Positions 46,852 to 55,947 of a stretch of DNA of 64,000 nt are shown one piece after another. The stretch is from NCBI RefSeq assembly GCF_030052995.1, contig NZ_JASJPW010000001.1, positions 1 to 64,000 of the forward strand. Direction: 5' to 3'. Source of the DNA: Gemmobacter sp. 24YEA27. GTDB lineage: Bacteria > Pseudomonadota > Alphaproteobacteria > Rhodobacterales > Rhodobacteraceae. Positions within the stretch are counted from its first letter, which is position 1, and each line of letters opens with the position of its first letter. The notes beneath the pieces were generated by a model, which was not told where the DNA came from, did no database searches, and saw only the letters and a program-made list of their open reading frames with translations. The translations under genes were made by a program, and so were the position numbers.

Positions 46852-47046
46852 TTACTCCGGTTTCGGGTCGGACCCGAGCCGCCCGCCAAAAGCCCAGTCG
46901 TGTTTCGCAACATCTGTAAAGACGATCTGAAGCGCTTCCGGCGTGCCACCGCAGGTTTCGACAAAGGCCCGGGTGAGGGCCTTGGCACAGGCGCGCTTCT
47001 GTTCGACAGTGCGACCTTCGAACATTTCGATACGGATCATTGGCAT
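46852..47046 (-). CDS. 4-oxalocrotonate tautomerase family protein
   Basis: 64 residues with Pro1 exposed after Met removal (MPMIRIEMFEGRTVEQKRA), and Arg11 in GRTVEQKR as in 4-OT, which uses Pro1 as the general base and Arg11 to bind the carboxylate. Forms hexamers in the family. Catalyses enol/oxo isomerisation of a 2-hydroxymuconate-like or related compound. Lies 20 bases after the monooxygenase gene. Confidence 0.88.
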   Translation of the reverse strand: MPMIRIEMFEGRTVEQKRACAKALTRAFVETCGGTPEALQIVFTDVAKHDWAFGGRLGSDPKPE

Positions 47047-47066
47047 TTTCTGGTCCTTGCTTTCAC

Positions 47067-48116
47067 TTATGCAACTTTTTGGCGAATGGGCCGGATGGAT
47101 GGCATGACCTCTGCCGCGAAGCGGCTCATCATATCAAGTGTGGCCTCCTGAGGCTGGCCGAAATTCGACGAGGCGATCACCTCATCGATCCCCAGTTCGG
47201 CATAACCGGCCAGTCTGTCGATCATCTCGGCTCGCGTACAGATGAGCACGTTCTGGCGTAACTCCTCAACCGTCTGACGCCGCGGCAGCGGGCGGATCAT
47301 GCCATGATCCACGAGGCCCGGCCCGCCAAAGACATTGTCAAAGCTCTGGTAATAGTGATGCGCACGGGCCGTCATCTGATCCGCCTCAGTCTCATCACGC
47401 GCAAGCCATAGCGTGCGTTGCAGCGAGAGCCGCTGTCGGTCCGGCCGGCCAGCCCGGGCGCGGCCAGAATGGAAGGCATCCACCTGGCTGCGCAGGATCT
47501 CGTGGCTGGCGCCCAGCGGTGTGGTCTGGACAGAATAGCCCCTGGCCGCTGCCGCCTCGATCCCCGGCGGCGCCATGATCGCCAGCGCGAGCGGGATCGG
47601 ATCTTCGGGGCGTGGCATCACTGTAAGCGCGTCAAAGCGATAGCGAGACCCCTCCCAGGCGACTTCTTCGCGTGTCAGAAGCGCCTCGAGAACGGTAAGG
47701 CTTTCCTCGAAAATGGCCTTTGTATCTTCCATCGGGACGCCGATCCGGCCGGTTTCAAAACCAAATGCCCCCTTGCCGACCCCAAGAACCAGGCGCCCGT
47801 CACAAAGCGCCTGGGCCTGAACGACTTCACCGGCAAAGACCCGCATATCCCTGATCGGCAGCTGACAGATCGAGGTCGCAATCTCGAGGTCCCTGGTCAC
47901 AGAGGCAATTCTGACCGCGAGCTGCAGCGGCGAAGGGACCAGTAGAATATTGATCAGATGATGTTCCGGGATTGCGACACCGCGATAGCCACAGAACTCG
48001 GCATGAATCGCCTGGTCGGTCATCTCACGGTAGAGCTGCTTGCCCCGGCCTCCCGGCACAGGAGATGACTGCTGAGAAAATGTGAAAAATCCAATCGCCT
48101 TCCCTCCACTCTGCAC
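47067..48116 (-). CDS. Luciferase-like (LLM class) flavin-dependent monooxygenase
   Basis: About 345-350 residues, TIM barrel using reduced FMN and O2. Conserved parts: IHAEFCGYRGVAIPEHH, DIRDMRVFAGEVVQAQALCDGRLVLGVGKG (begins IRDMRVF), EESLTVLEALL and MARFAAEV-like C-terminus. Family members insert oxygen into ketones, amines, nitrilotriacetate, pyrimidines or alkanesulfonates. The start is uncertain: GTG 48116 is used here; a perfect ribosome site GGAGGG sits just before an ATT at about 48095, from which the LLM-typical IGFFTFSQQ begins; ATG 48134 lies over the predicted operator. No flavin reductase is encoded nearby. Confidence 0.85.
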   Translation of the reverse strand: MQSGGKAIGFFTFSQQSSPVPGGRGKQLYREMTDQAIHAEFCGYRGVAIPEHHLINILLVPSPLQLAVRIASVTRDLEIATSICQLPIRDMRVFAGEVVQAQALCDGRLVLGVGKGAFGFETGRIGVPMEDTKAIFEESLTVLEALLTREEVAWEGSRYRFDALTVMPRPEDPIPLALAIMAPPGIEAAAARGYSVQTTPLGASHEILRSQVDAFHSGRARAGRPDRQRLSLQRTLWLARDETEADQMTARAHHYYQSFDNVFGGPGLVDHGMIRPLPRRQTVEELRQNVLICTRAEMIDRLAGYAELGIDEVIASSNFGQPQEATLDMMSRFAAEVMPSIRPIRQKVA

Positions 48117-48120
48117 GATC

Positions 48121-48151
48121 GTACAATTGTACATCCGAACAAACATGTCAA
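48121..48151 (-). promoter_or_regulatory. Promoter and palindromic operator of the monooxygenase operon
   Basis: TTGACA on the minus strand (48151-48146) has no good -10 box at 17 bases. Instead the perfect 12-base palindrome GTACAATTGTAC (48121-48132) occupies that position, so a repressor bound there would block the polymerase. The shape suits GntR- or TetR-type regulators. Confidence 0.55.
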
Positions 48152-48230
48152 CAGAGAAGAACAGGCCGGGAAAAACCACTAGGCCAGGGGCGAAACCGAA
48201 AGAATGCAGAGAATTCGCCGGCCAGAGCCA

Positions 48231-48278
48231 CCGGAGTTTTAAGGAAAACTCCGGGCCGGTTTCTGTACAGAAACCGGC
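48231..48278. other. Pair of perfect palindromes at the engB end of the cluster
   Basis: CCGGAGTTTT-aagg-AAAACTCCGG (48231-48254) is directly followed by the 24-base palindrome GCCGGTTTCTG-TA-CAGAAACCGGC (48255-48278). They lie 2 bases beyond the engB stop and could terminate or stabilise the engB transcript, or be a trace of an insertion boundary. Confidence 0.6.
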
Positions 48279-48280
48279 TT

Positions 48281-48931
48281 CTATTCCAGCGTTGCGATCA
48301 CGGCGCGCAGGGTCTCGACCCCCTCGCCCTTTTCGGAACTGGTCACGATGATTTCGGGATAGGCGGCCGGATGCTTTTGCAAGGCCTGTTTCACCTGCTC
48401 GATATTGGTCTCGCGGGTGGCGAGATTGACCTTATCCGCCTTGGTCATCACAACCTGGAAGGTCACGGCAGATCGGTCGAGCAGGCCCATGATCTCGTCA
48501 TCTACCGCTTTCACACCATGGCGCGTGTCGATCAGAACAAAAGCACGGCGCAGGGTCTGACGCCCGGCAAGATAGGATTTCAGCAATTCCTGCCATTTGC
48601 GCACAATAGCCACCGGGGCTTCGGCGAAACCATAGCCGGGAAGGTCGACGAGATAGCGGCTGTCGCCTAGCGTAAAGAAGTTGATCTCCTGCGTCCGGCC
48701 CGGGGTATTCGACGCGCGCGCGAGGCTTTTGCGCGTGGTCAGGGCATTGATCAGGCTCGATTTCCCGACATTGGAGCGACCGGCGAAGCAGACCTCCACG
48801 CGGTCAGCTGGCGGCAGTGCCGCCATGGTGGTCACGCCCTTCACGAAATCGACCGGCCCGGCAAAAAGCAGCCGCCCGGTTTCGCGCGCCGCGTCCTCCG
48901 GTTCTGCAGCAAGGGTAAACGCCATCGTCAT
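48281..48931 (-). CDS. engB: Ribosome biogenesis GTP-binding protein EngB
   Basis: 216 residues; GTPase needed for 50S assembly. G1 GRSNVGKSSLINAL, switch region TPGRTQEINFFTL, G3 DLPGYG, G4 TKADKV. Start ATG overlaps the MOSC stop codon (ATGA). N-terminal 30 residues (MTMAFTLAAEPEDAARETGR) are variable. Confidence 0.95.
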   Translation of the reverse strand: MTMAFTLAAEPEDAARETGRLLFAGPVDFVKGVTTMAALPPADRVEVCFAGRSNVGKSSLINALTTRKSLARASNTPGRTQEINFFTLGDSRYLVDLPGYGFAEAPVAIVRKWQELLKSYLAGRQTLRRAFVLIDTRHGVKAVDDEIMGLLDRSAVTFQVVMTKADKVNLATRETNIEQVKQALQKHPAAYPEIIVTSSEKGEGVETLRAVIATLE

Positions 48932-49689
48932 GCCAGTACCTCGACCCTGTCTTCCGGGCGGATCTCGCCGCCCTCCAGCACGGTGCCGAAGACACCGAAA
49001 TCCTGCACGCCGACGGTTTCCATCAGCGCATCCAGCGTATCCGCGTCAACCAGACCGGTCTCCGGGTTCGACATGGTGGCACGGCAGCGCCCCACGCTTT
49101 CGCGGATCTCCAGCACGGTGGCGCCAATCCGCAACCGCCGTCCGACCCAGGTCATCTCTTCCCAGGGCGCGAAACCGTCAACCCAGAGATTGCCGCGCCA
49201 GCGATGGATCGAAAGGTCGCGCTTCATCTTCTGCCCGAGTGCGGCATTCGAGGCGAGGTTCTTGATCGAGAGGCTGGCATAGGCCGTGTCGGTCATTGCC
49301 CGATCCGGCGCGTGCACCAGGGCCACCGGGCGAAACCGCAGCTGCGGGCTGATCGGCAGCACCCAGTCGATCAGCTTTTCGCCTTCACTTTCGGGAAAGA
49401 AGACCAGCGGCGGCAGCTCTGGATGGGTGAGGCGCATCTCGCCCGAGACCTCATCGAACCGCGCCTCGATCGCCATCAGCGTCGGGCTGCGCGCTGCGCG
49501 CTGAAAGTTGATGCAGGGCATCCAGGACGGCGCCCCGGGATCAAATTTCGACAGGTCATGCGCGACCGCCCAGTGGCGATCCCAGGGCATCGCCTCGCCT
49601 TCCGACAGCCGAACGGACGCGAGCTGCTCGCGCCCGTGGGCCTTGATCGGGTGACGGAAGATCTGCGCGAGGCGCCCTTCACTGGTCAT
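48928..49689 (-). CDS. MOSC domain protein
   Basis: 253 residues. N-terminal MOSC_N-like strand region (IFRHPIKAHGREQLASVRL) and MOSC domain containing the conserved Cys in SVGRCRATMSNPETGL. The family moves sulfur or sulfide to or from molybdenum cofactor enzymes and related targets. Fused operon link: overlaps yidC upstream and engB downstream by four bases each (ATGA). Confidence 0.88.
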   Translation of the reverse strand: MTSEGRLAQIFRHPIKAHGREQLASVRLSEGEAMPWDRHWAVAHDLSKFDPGAPSWMPCINFQRAARSPTLMAIEARFDEVSGEMRLTHPELPPLVFFPESEGEKLIDWVLPISPQLRFRPVALVHAPDRAMTDTAYASLSIKNLASNAALGQKMKRDLSIHRWRGNLWVDGFAPWEEMTWVGRRLRIGATVLEIRESVGRCRATMSNPETGLVDADTLDALMETVGVQDFGVFGTVLEGGEIRPEDRVEVLA

Positions 49690-51566
49690 TTCTTTTTCGC
49701 ACTGCCTTTATCAGCAAGCTTACCGGCGGGCGCTTTATTGGCATTGGCCGCCGCTTCCTTCTTGCGAAAGCCCGAACGGATATTGCCGAAGATATCCGGC
49801 TTATGCCCGTGGCTGCGCATGATGATGAACTGCTGCGAGAAGGTGATGACGTTGTTGGTGATCCAGTAAACCACCAGGCCCGAGGCAAAACCGCCAAGCA
49901 TGAACATGAATACCCAGGGCATCCAGGCGAAGATCGAGGCCTGAACCGGATCGGTGGGCGCCGGGTTCAGCTTTTGCTGCAGCCACATGCTGATGCCGAG
50001 GAGGATCGGCAGCACACCGATAAACACCAGATGCAGGATCGAGCCGGTCGCAGGTGCATCCCAGGGCAGCGCGCCGAACAGGTTAAACAGCGAAGACGGA
50101 TCAGGCGCCGAGAGGTCCTGCAGCCAGCCAAAGAAGGGCGCATGCCGCAATTCGATGGTGACGAAGATCACCTTGTAAAGCGAGAAGAAGATCGGAATCT
50201 GGATCAGGATCGGCAGACAGCCCGCCGCCGGATTGACCTTTTTATCGCGGTAAAGCTGCAGCATTTCTTTTTGCAGGCGCTGCTTATCTTCGCCAGCCCG
50301 TTCCTTGAGCGCCTCCATCTCGGGCTGCAGCTCTTTCATCCGCGCCATCGAGACATAGGATTTGTAAGCCAGGGGCAGCACGATCAGCTTCAGCACGAAG
50401 GTCAGTGCGATGATCGCGAGGCCCATATTGCCGATCAGACCATGGATCCAGTGCAGCAGCGCGAAGATCGGCTTGGTCAGGAAGTAGAACCAGCCCCAGT
50501 CAATCGAATCGATGAACCCGGGGATCGGGGCGCGGGCTTCGTCGACCTTGGCACCGAACAGTTTCGACACGAAGCCCGGCTCGTTCTGATAGTCGCGGAT
50601 CGCTTCCCATTCCTTGGCGCCGACAAAAAAGCGGGTCGAGGTGGTGAGGCTTTGGCCCGGGGTCACGATCACAGTCGGCTGACGCGCCTCGGTCAGATAG
50701 AGGTCATGCGAGGCCACATATTTCGTAACCTGGGTGATCGGTTTGCCCTGTTCGGGCACCAGGAGCGACATCCAGTAGTGATCTGTAAAGCCGATCCAGC
50801 CGCCATCAGAGGCTTCGACGACACTGGCCGGGGCGGCCTCGCGTTCGACCGGGTCGAGGGCGACGATGTTTTTATAGGTCGTTTCGGTCAGCTTGCCATC
50901 GGCACGGGCAATGGCGCCTTCATGCAGGATGAAGAAGCTCTTCATATTCGCGGGCAGTCCATAGCGCTGGATCTGACCGTAATAGAACATCGAGGCATCA
51001 CCGGTGCCGCTGTTCGCAACCGTCTCATTGACGGTGAACATGAACTCTTCATCCACCGAAATCTCGCGGGTGAAGGTCAGGCCCTTGCCATTGTCCCAGG
51101 TCAGTTTTGCAGGGTTGCCCGGCGACAGTGCGCCGGTGGTCACCGGCGTCCATTCGGTTTGCGCACCGGGCACATCGCCCTCGGTCAGCGAACCGGCGGG
51201 GCGCCAGCCAAACAGCGCAAACCATGCGCCCTGCTCGCCTTGCGGGGTCAGCAGGCGGACAATCGGCGAGTCATCCTCGATGGTCTCGTGGTAATTTTTC
51301 AGACGCAGATCGTCGATACGGCCACCGCGCAGCGAGATAGAACCCTCCAGCTGCGGCGTTTCCACCCGCAGACGCGGCGCTTCGGGAACCGGCTCCGAGC
51401 CAGCCACAGCGCCCGCCTCAGGCAGAGCCGCACCGGGTTGTTCCGTGGTGGCGGTCTCAACCGGAGCCGTCGTTTCCGGAGGAGGGAAGAGCCAGAACCA
51501 CACCAGGATGACCAGAGCGCTGAGCACCATGGCGAGAATGAGGTTCTTGTTGTTTTTCTCGTCCAT
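49686..51566 (-). CDS. yidC: Membrane protein insertase YidC
   Basis: 626 residues. One N-terminal anchor (LILAMVLSALVILVWFWLFPPP), large periplasmic domain (about 60-360), and five C-terminal membrane segments with PLAYKSYVSMARMKELQPEM and GCLPILIQIPIFFSLYKVIF. Inserts inner-membrane proteins alone or with Sec. The upstream partners rnpA/rpmH are not within this window. Frame extends 15 codons upstream of ATG 51566 without family support. Confidence 0.96.
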   Translation of the reverse strand: MDEKNNKNLILAMVLSALVILVWFWLFPPPETTAPVETATTEQPGAALPEAGAVAGSEPVPEAPRLRVETPQLEGSISLRGGRIDDLRLKNYHETIEDDSPIVRLLTPQGEQGAWFALFGWRPAGSLTEGDVPGAQTEWTPVTTGALSPGNPAKLTWDNGKGLTFTREISVDEEFMFTVNETVANSGTGDASMFYYGQIQRYGLPANMKSFFILHEGAIARADGKLTETTYKNIVALDPVEREAAPASVVEASDGGWIGFTDHYWMSLLVPEQGKPITQVTKYVASHDLYLTEARQPTVIVTPGQSLTTSTRFFVGAKEWEAIRDYQNEPGFVSKLFGAKVDEARAPIPGFIDSIDWGWFYFLTKPIFALLHWIHGLIGNMGLAIIALTFVLKLIVLPLAYKSYVSMARMKELQPEMEALKERAGEDKQRLQKEMLQLYRDKKVNPAAGCLPILIQIPIFFSLYKVIFVTIELRHAPFFGWLQDLSAPDPSSLFNLFGALPWDAPATGSILHLVFIGVLPILLGISMWLQQKLNPAPTDPVQASIFAWMPWVFMFMLGGFASGLVVYWITNNVITFSQQFIIMRSHGHKPDIFGNIRSGFRKKEAAANANKAPAGKLADKGSAKKK

Positions 51567-51727
51567 ATTCTGAACCGCTGCCGCATGTAAGGAAGGATCA
51601 GCGGTCTTCAACAGAAGGGGGGGCGAAAGGTCAAGCGGTTTCGCCGGAAAAGCCGGCGAACCGGCCCGGTATCCGGCTGATTAGCGCATTCCGGCCTGCC
51701 ACAGCACAGCGCACGAAGCTGCAGGTC

Positions 51728-53266
51728 TCAACCGCCCCGCGCGCCAATCCGCGGGATCCGGTCGGGGCGGTTCTGGTGTTTACGGATCCATTCCAGCGTG
51801 TCTTCGGGGTTCAGCGGCCGTTCGATTCCATAGCCCTGCACAAAGCGGCAGCCAAGCTGGGACAACATGGAATGCTCGTTTGCGGTCTCCACACCTTCGG
51901 CCAGCGTCTCCAGCCCAAGCCGGTCCGCCAGCGAGATGATCGCCGACACCATGCGCTGCTGATCGCGATCCTGATCCACCCGGGTGACAAAGCTGCGGTC
52001 GATCTTCAGCCGCCGCACGGTAAAGCGCCGGATGGTCGAGATCGAAGCATGGCCGGTGCCGAAATCGTCGAGGTCGATGCCGCAGCCCATCGAGGCCAGC
52101 TGCGCTATATTCGACACGATCACGTCATTCTCGGCCTGGGCCACCACGGTCTCAAGGATCTCAACCGTGAGTCGGGCCGGTTTCAGATCGAACCTCTCCA
52201 GCTCCCAGCGGATACGGTCTGGCAGGCGCGGGTTGCGCAGTTCTGCCGCCGAGAAGTTGACTGAGACCGTGGGAACCTGCAGCCCCGCCTTGTCCCAGTC
52301 TTTCAGCGCGACCAGCGCATGGGACAGCATGGTCTCGCTCAGACGATCGCTCAGATCGCTGCTTTCGACCAGCGGCAGGAACTCTGCCGGCGAAAGCACG
52401 CCGCGCAGCGGGTGATGCCAGCGTGCCAGCGCCTCGAGCCCGGAAATCTCGCCGGTATCGGTGGAAATCTGCGGCTGGAACCAGGCGCGGATCTCTCCCT
52501 TATCGAGCGCCTCTTCGAGATCGTCGCGCAGCGCAGCGCGGACGACACTGCGTTCGGCCATATCACGCGAGAAGGCCCGGATCGCGCCCGGCCCGTGGCC
52601 AAGCGCCTCGTCTGCCGCCGCCTGCGCCGCATCGAGCAGCGACCGCCCCGTCGCTTCGGGTGAGTAACCACCGATACAAAAACCGATGGAGCAGGTGATA
52701 TAAAGCCGCGCGCCGCCAAGCGAAATCGGTTCTGCCACCGCATCCTGGAGCCGCGCACAAAGCTGAACCATGCTCTCCAGATCCAGCCGCCTGACCGGCG
52801 AGAGCACAACGACCGCCGAAGCGCCAAGCGGATTGGTCACAAGATCCCCCGCCCTCAGCGCGCCGCGAATGCGGTCCGTCGCGCGTTCTAGCACTTCGGT
52901 ATGGGCGGCGCGGCCGTGGCGTTCCAGCGTATTGGTCAGGTTGTCGAACTGCACGATCAGGCAGGCCGTATTGCGCCCGTTATCCGTGACCAGCGGCAGC
53001 ATCCGGTCCATCGCCGCAATCGCGCGCTGCAGCGATGTCCCTTCGTCCTTGTCCCCCAATGGCATCGGCGCCCGCAAAGGATCCGGCCCGGCGATGGCGA
53101 TCACCAGCGGCAGGCCAAGCGCGAGAAAGATCAGCGCCCGCTCACCGCCCAGCCAGAACCCCGCAAGCGTGATCGCGGGCAGAAACAGAAGAAATTCCGG
53201 CCGCCGGAAACAGCCCAGGGCTTTAAGATACCTGCGGGTGCGGGCTGTGCTGGGAAGAGCCGACAT
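51728..53266 (-). CDS. EAL-domain c-di-GMP phosphodiesterase with degenerate GGDEF
   Basis: 512 residues. Two hydrophobic segments near the N-terminus (PEFLLFLPAITLAGFWLGG, ALIFLALGLPLVIAIAG), then a GGDEF-type domain lacking the signature (NPLGASAVVVL in its place), then an EAL domain (from about residue 240). The EAL domain keeps GLEALARWHHP, SVNFSAAELRN, EILETVV, GIDLDDFGTG, RLKIDRSFV, TLAEGVET and QGYGIERPL, so hydrolysis of c-di-GMP is expected. Membrane-anchored. ATG 53266 with GAGAGG upstream. Confidence 0.9.
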   Translation of the reverse strand: MSALPSTARTRRYLKALGCFRRPEFLLFLPAITLAGFWLGGERALIFLALGLPLVIAIAGPDPLRAPMPLGDKDEGTSLQRAIAAMDRMLPLVTDNGRNTACLIVQFDNLTNTLERHGRAAHTEVLERATDRIRGALRAGDLVTNPLGASAVVVLSPVRRLDLESMVQLCARLQDAVAEPISLGGARLYITCSIGFCIGGYSPEATGRSLLDAAQAAADEALGHGPGAIRAFSRDMAERSVVRAALRDDLEEALDKGEIRAWFQPQISTDTGEISGLEALARWHHPLRGVLSPAEFLPLVESSDLSDRLSETMLSHALVALKDWDKAGLQVPTVSVNFSAAELRNPRLPDRIRWELERFDLKPARLTVEILETVVAQAENDVIVSNIAQLASMGCGIDLDDFGTGHASISTIRRFTVRRLKIDRSFVTRVDQDRDQQRMVSAIISLADRLGLETLAEGVETANEHSMLSQLGCRFVQGYGIERPLNPEDTLEWIRKHQNRPDRIPRIGARGG

Positions 53267-53335
53267 ACGGGAACCCTCTCTGATATGGCGCAGGGCCATC
53301 GCAGAACAGGATTGGCGAAACCTGTATGGGCTTTC

Positions 53336-54208
53336 TTAATCCGGAAGACGAAGTTGCTTCGCATTTTCCTCAACTTCTCCCGGTTCTCCGGTCATCAGCC
53401 CGAGGAAATCGAAGATACCGGGGTCGGCAAGATGCGAGGGGCGGACATTCATCAGCGAACGGAACATCACCTGACGGCGGCCCGGGGTACGCGTCTCCCA
53501 TTCATCAAGCAGCTTTTTCACCTGGGCCCGTTGCAGCCCTTCCTGGCTGCCACAGAGATCACAGGGGATGATCGGATAATTCATCGCGCGGGCAAAACGG
53601 TCGCAATCAGCCTCGGCCACAAAGGCCAGGGGTCGGTAAAGGAATAGATCGCCCTCTTCATTCACCAGCTTCGGCGGCATGCTCGCCAGCCGCCCCCCAT
53701 GGAAGAGGTTCATGAAAAAGGTCTCGAGAATGTCATCGCGGTGATGCCCGAGCACCACGGCCGAACAGCCCTCTTCCCGCGCAATCCGGTAAAGATTCCC
53801 GCGCCTTAGCCGCGAACAAAGCGAACACATCGTCGCACCTGGCTTGATCTTCGCGGTCACCACCGAATAGGTGTCCTGATATTCGACCCGGTGCTCGACC
53901 CCCATTTTCGCCAGAAATTCCGGCAGCACGGTCGAAGGGAACCCCGGCTGCCCCTGATCGAGATTGCAGGCCAAGAGATCGACCGGCAAAAGCCCGCGCC
54001 ATTTCAGCTCATACAAGATGGCAAGCAGCGTGTAGCTGTCCTTGCCGCCCGACAGGCAGACAAGCCAGCGCGTCCCCGGCTGGATCATGCCATAGGTGTC
54101 GATCGCCTCGCGCACCTGGCTTACGAGGCGCTTTCTCAGCTTGCGGAATTCGGTCGATTTCGGAGCGCCATAAAACAGCGGATGAATATCGTCGGCCTCG
54201 TCCAGCAT
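53336..54208 (-). CDS. ttcA: tRNA 2-thiocytidine biosynthesis protein TtcA
   Basis: Inserts sulfur at C32 of certain tRNAs. 290 residues. PP-loop [10 protein letters not shown] and the Cys pairs [11 protein letters not shown] and [16 protein letters not shown] for the Fe-S cluster. Start ATG 54208 ([20 protein letters not shown]). Confidence 0.93.
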   Translation of the reverse strand: MLDEADDIHPLFYGAPKSTEFRKLRKRLVSQVREAIDTYGMIQPGTRWLVCLSGGKDSYTLLAILYELKWRGLLPVDLLACNLDQGQPGFPSTVLPEFLAKMGVEHRVEYQDTYSVVTAKIKPGATMCSLCSRLRRGNLYRIAREEGCSAVVLGHHRDDILETFFMNLFHGGRLASMPPKLVNEEGDLFLYRPLAFVAEADCDRFARAMNYPIIPCDLCGSQEGLQRAQVKKLLDEWETRTPGRRQVMFRSLMNVRPSHLADPGIFDFLGLMTGEPGEVEENAKQLRLPD

Positions 54209-54254
54209 CGGTGCACCTTCATGTGTTCCTGCGGCCAGATGGCCGTTCAGCGTT

Positions 54255-54608
54255 AACAGGTCAAGCCCCTCACCCGCGCATCGGCCATCCCGACCTCACT
54301 GCAACAGCCGGGCAAAGCAATCGATTCGCTTTTCAGCTCGCACCAAACCTCGGGCGGGTCGTAAAGACCGGGGCCTTCAGACCACCGGGCAAACCGGCCC
54401 TGCCCAGCGGGAACGTCTTCGGGTCGTGGCCGTCGTTATAGCCTGTGCCATATGAATGTCGCCTGCGCAGATTTCAACGCTGGTTACCAGCCTGAACCAG
54501 GCCAGGCTGATGTTTTATCATGCCCGAAACGCCGCCACACGGCGCCATATCGGAGTGACCTGTGCTGGCGCCCGGTAGGTTTGGGCGAAGGTCGCGCCTC
54601 GGGTCACA
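54255..54608. other. Gap between rarA and ttcA
   Basis: About 350 bases without a gene I can support. A short minus-strand open stretch just past the rarA stop (54518-54608) reads in a coding-like way (GATFAQTYRAPAQVTPIW) but has no start of its own and no recognised family. No hairpin with a T run was noticed. Confidence 0.4.
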
Positions 54609-55925
54609 TCACTCAGATGTTGACGAAGGCGTTCTCTGCACGGTGGGAAGGCCTGTGACACGCTCCCAATACTCGGCCGCTCTTGCCTCGAATGTGACAC
54701 CTCTGCCATCTGACTGGTAGAGAGATCCCCTGGCCAGACCCGCCGCGTAATTCTGTTCGACCCAGCCCCGCGGGTCATTATGCGGGTATCTGTAGCCGAC
54801 GTGGCCGAGCTTGGCGGCGCCGGCGTAATGAGAGTCGCGCAGATGCAGGGGAACCGGTTTTGGCGCTTCTGAGGTTACCATCTTCATGGCCAGCCCAATG
54901 CCACGGCACGCTGAATTCGACTTCGGCGCCAGGGCGATATGCAGCGCCGCATGGGCCAGGATGATCTGGGCCTCAGGATAGCCGATCTTCTCCACTGCGT
55001 GCAGGGCGGCAACCGCAGTCTGCAGCGCGGTATTGTCAGCAAGGCCCACATCTTCCGAGGCATGGATCATCAGCCGTCGCGCAATGTAGCGTGGATCTTC
55101 ACCGGCATGGATGAGCCGGGCCAGCCAATAAAGCGTGGCATCCGGATCCGAGCCTCTTGCCGCCTTGATCATCGCACTGACGACATCGTAATGCATATCG
55201 CCACTGCGATCATGGTTCACCGGCGCCGAGGCATAGACTTCCTCGATCATCTCTCCGGTAATGACCACCCGCGCCTGGTCATGCCCGACCGCGAGGCTTT
55301 CCAGCGTCGTGAGCGCCCGTCGCGCGTCACCACCGGACCGGCCCGCCAGCAGACGCATCTGCGCAGGCTCCAGGACCACTTCGATGCCTTCCTCTTTCAG
55401 ATGGGCAAGGCCGCGCAAAAGCACACGTTCCATGTCTTCTATGGTCAGCGGCTCAAGCTTCAGAATATGCGAGCGCGATATCAGAGCTGGCGGCAACACG
55501 TGGTAGGGATTGCCGGTCGTCGCACCGATGAAATCGGCCGTGCCCTCCTCACAGATTGACAGGAGATCGTCGCATTGCGTCGCGCTGAAGCGGTGAACCT
55601 CATCCACGAAGATCAGCAATGGCCGGATCCGGGCCTCATCCGCCAGTTCTCGCAAATCCTTTACGCCGGCGCGGGTTGCGTGCAGCGGACGGAATTCCTT
55701 GCCAAGCATATTGCCGACCGCCCTGGCAATCGAGGTCTTCCCGATGCCGGGAGGGCCATAAAGGATCAGGCTGCCAAGCCGGCCGGCAGCGATCCGGCGG
55801 CGCAGCACCGAGCCTGGCTTAACGATATCGGGCTGGCCGAACACATCATCAAGCGTCTGCGGGCGCAGAACTGCGGCCAGCGGCTGTTTCGTCTGCCTGG
55901 GGGCACTGTCGAAAAGGTCGGACAT
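54609..55925 (-). CDS. rarA: Replication-associated recombination protein RarA (MgsA), distant type
   Basis: AAA+ ATPase acting at stalled forks. 438 residues. Walker A LILYGPPGIGKTSIARAVG, Walker B LIFVDEVHRFSA, sensor region FIGATTGNPYHVLPPALISR, and the RarA-specific part DVVSAMIKAARGSDPDATLYWLARLIHAGEDPRYIARRLM and HASEDVGLAD. This last part matches the version found in Gram-positive and other distant bacteria, instead of the alphaproteobacterial RAVEDIGLADP type, suggesting transfer. A decayed N-terminus of a second RarA lies immediately upstream. Confidence 0.93.
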   Translation of the reverse strand: MSDLFDSAPRQTKQPLAAVLRPQTLDDVFGQPDIVKPGSVLRRRIAAGRLGSLILYGPPGIGKTSIARAVGNMLGKEFRPLHATRAGVKDLRELADEARIRPLLIFVDEVHRFSATQCDDLLSICEEGTADFIGATTGNPYHVLPPALISRSHILKLEPLTIEDMERVLLRGLAHLKEEGIEVVLEPAQMRLLAGRSGGDARRALTTLESLAVGHDQARVVITGEMIEEVYASAPVNHDRSGDMHYDVVSAMIKAARGSDPDATLYWLARLIHAGEDPRYIARRLMIHASEDVGLADNTALQTAVAALHAVEKIGYPEAQIILAHAALHIALAPKSNSACRGIGLAMKMVTSEAPKPVPLHLRDSHYAGAAKLGHVGYRYPHNDPRGWVEQNYAAGLARGSLYQSDGRGVTFEARAAEYWERVTGLPTVQRTPSSTSE

Positions 55926-55947
55926 GGGGATACCGGTTTTGAAGGAT

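Noticed and set aside
49803..51590. A plus-strand frame of nearly 600 codons opposite yidC
   Set aside because: Antisense to yidC, His/Gln/Arg-rich, no recognisable domain.
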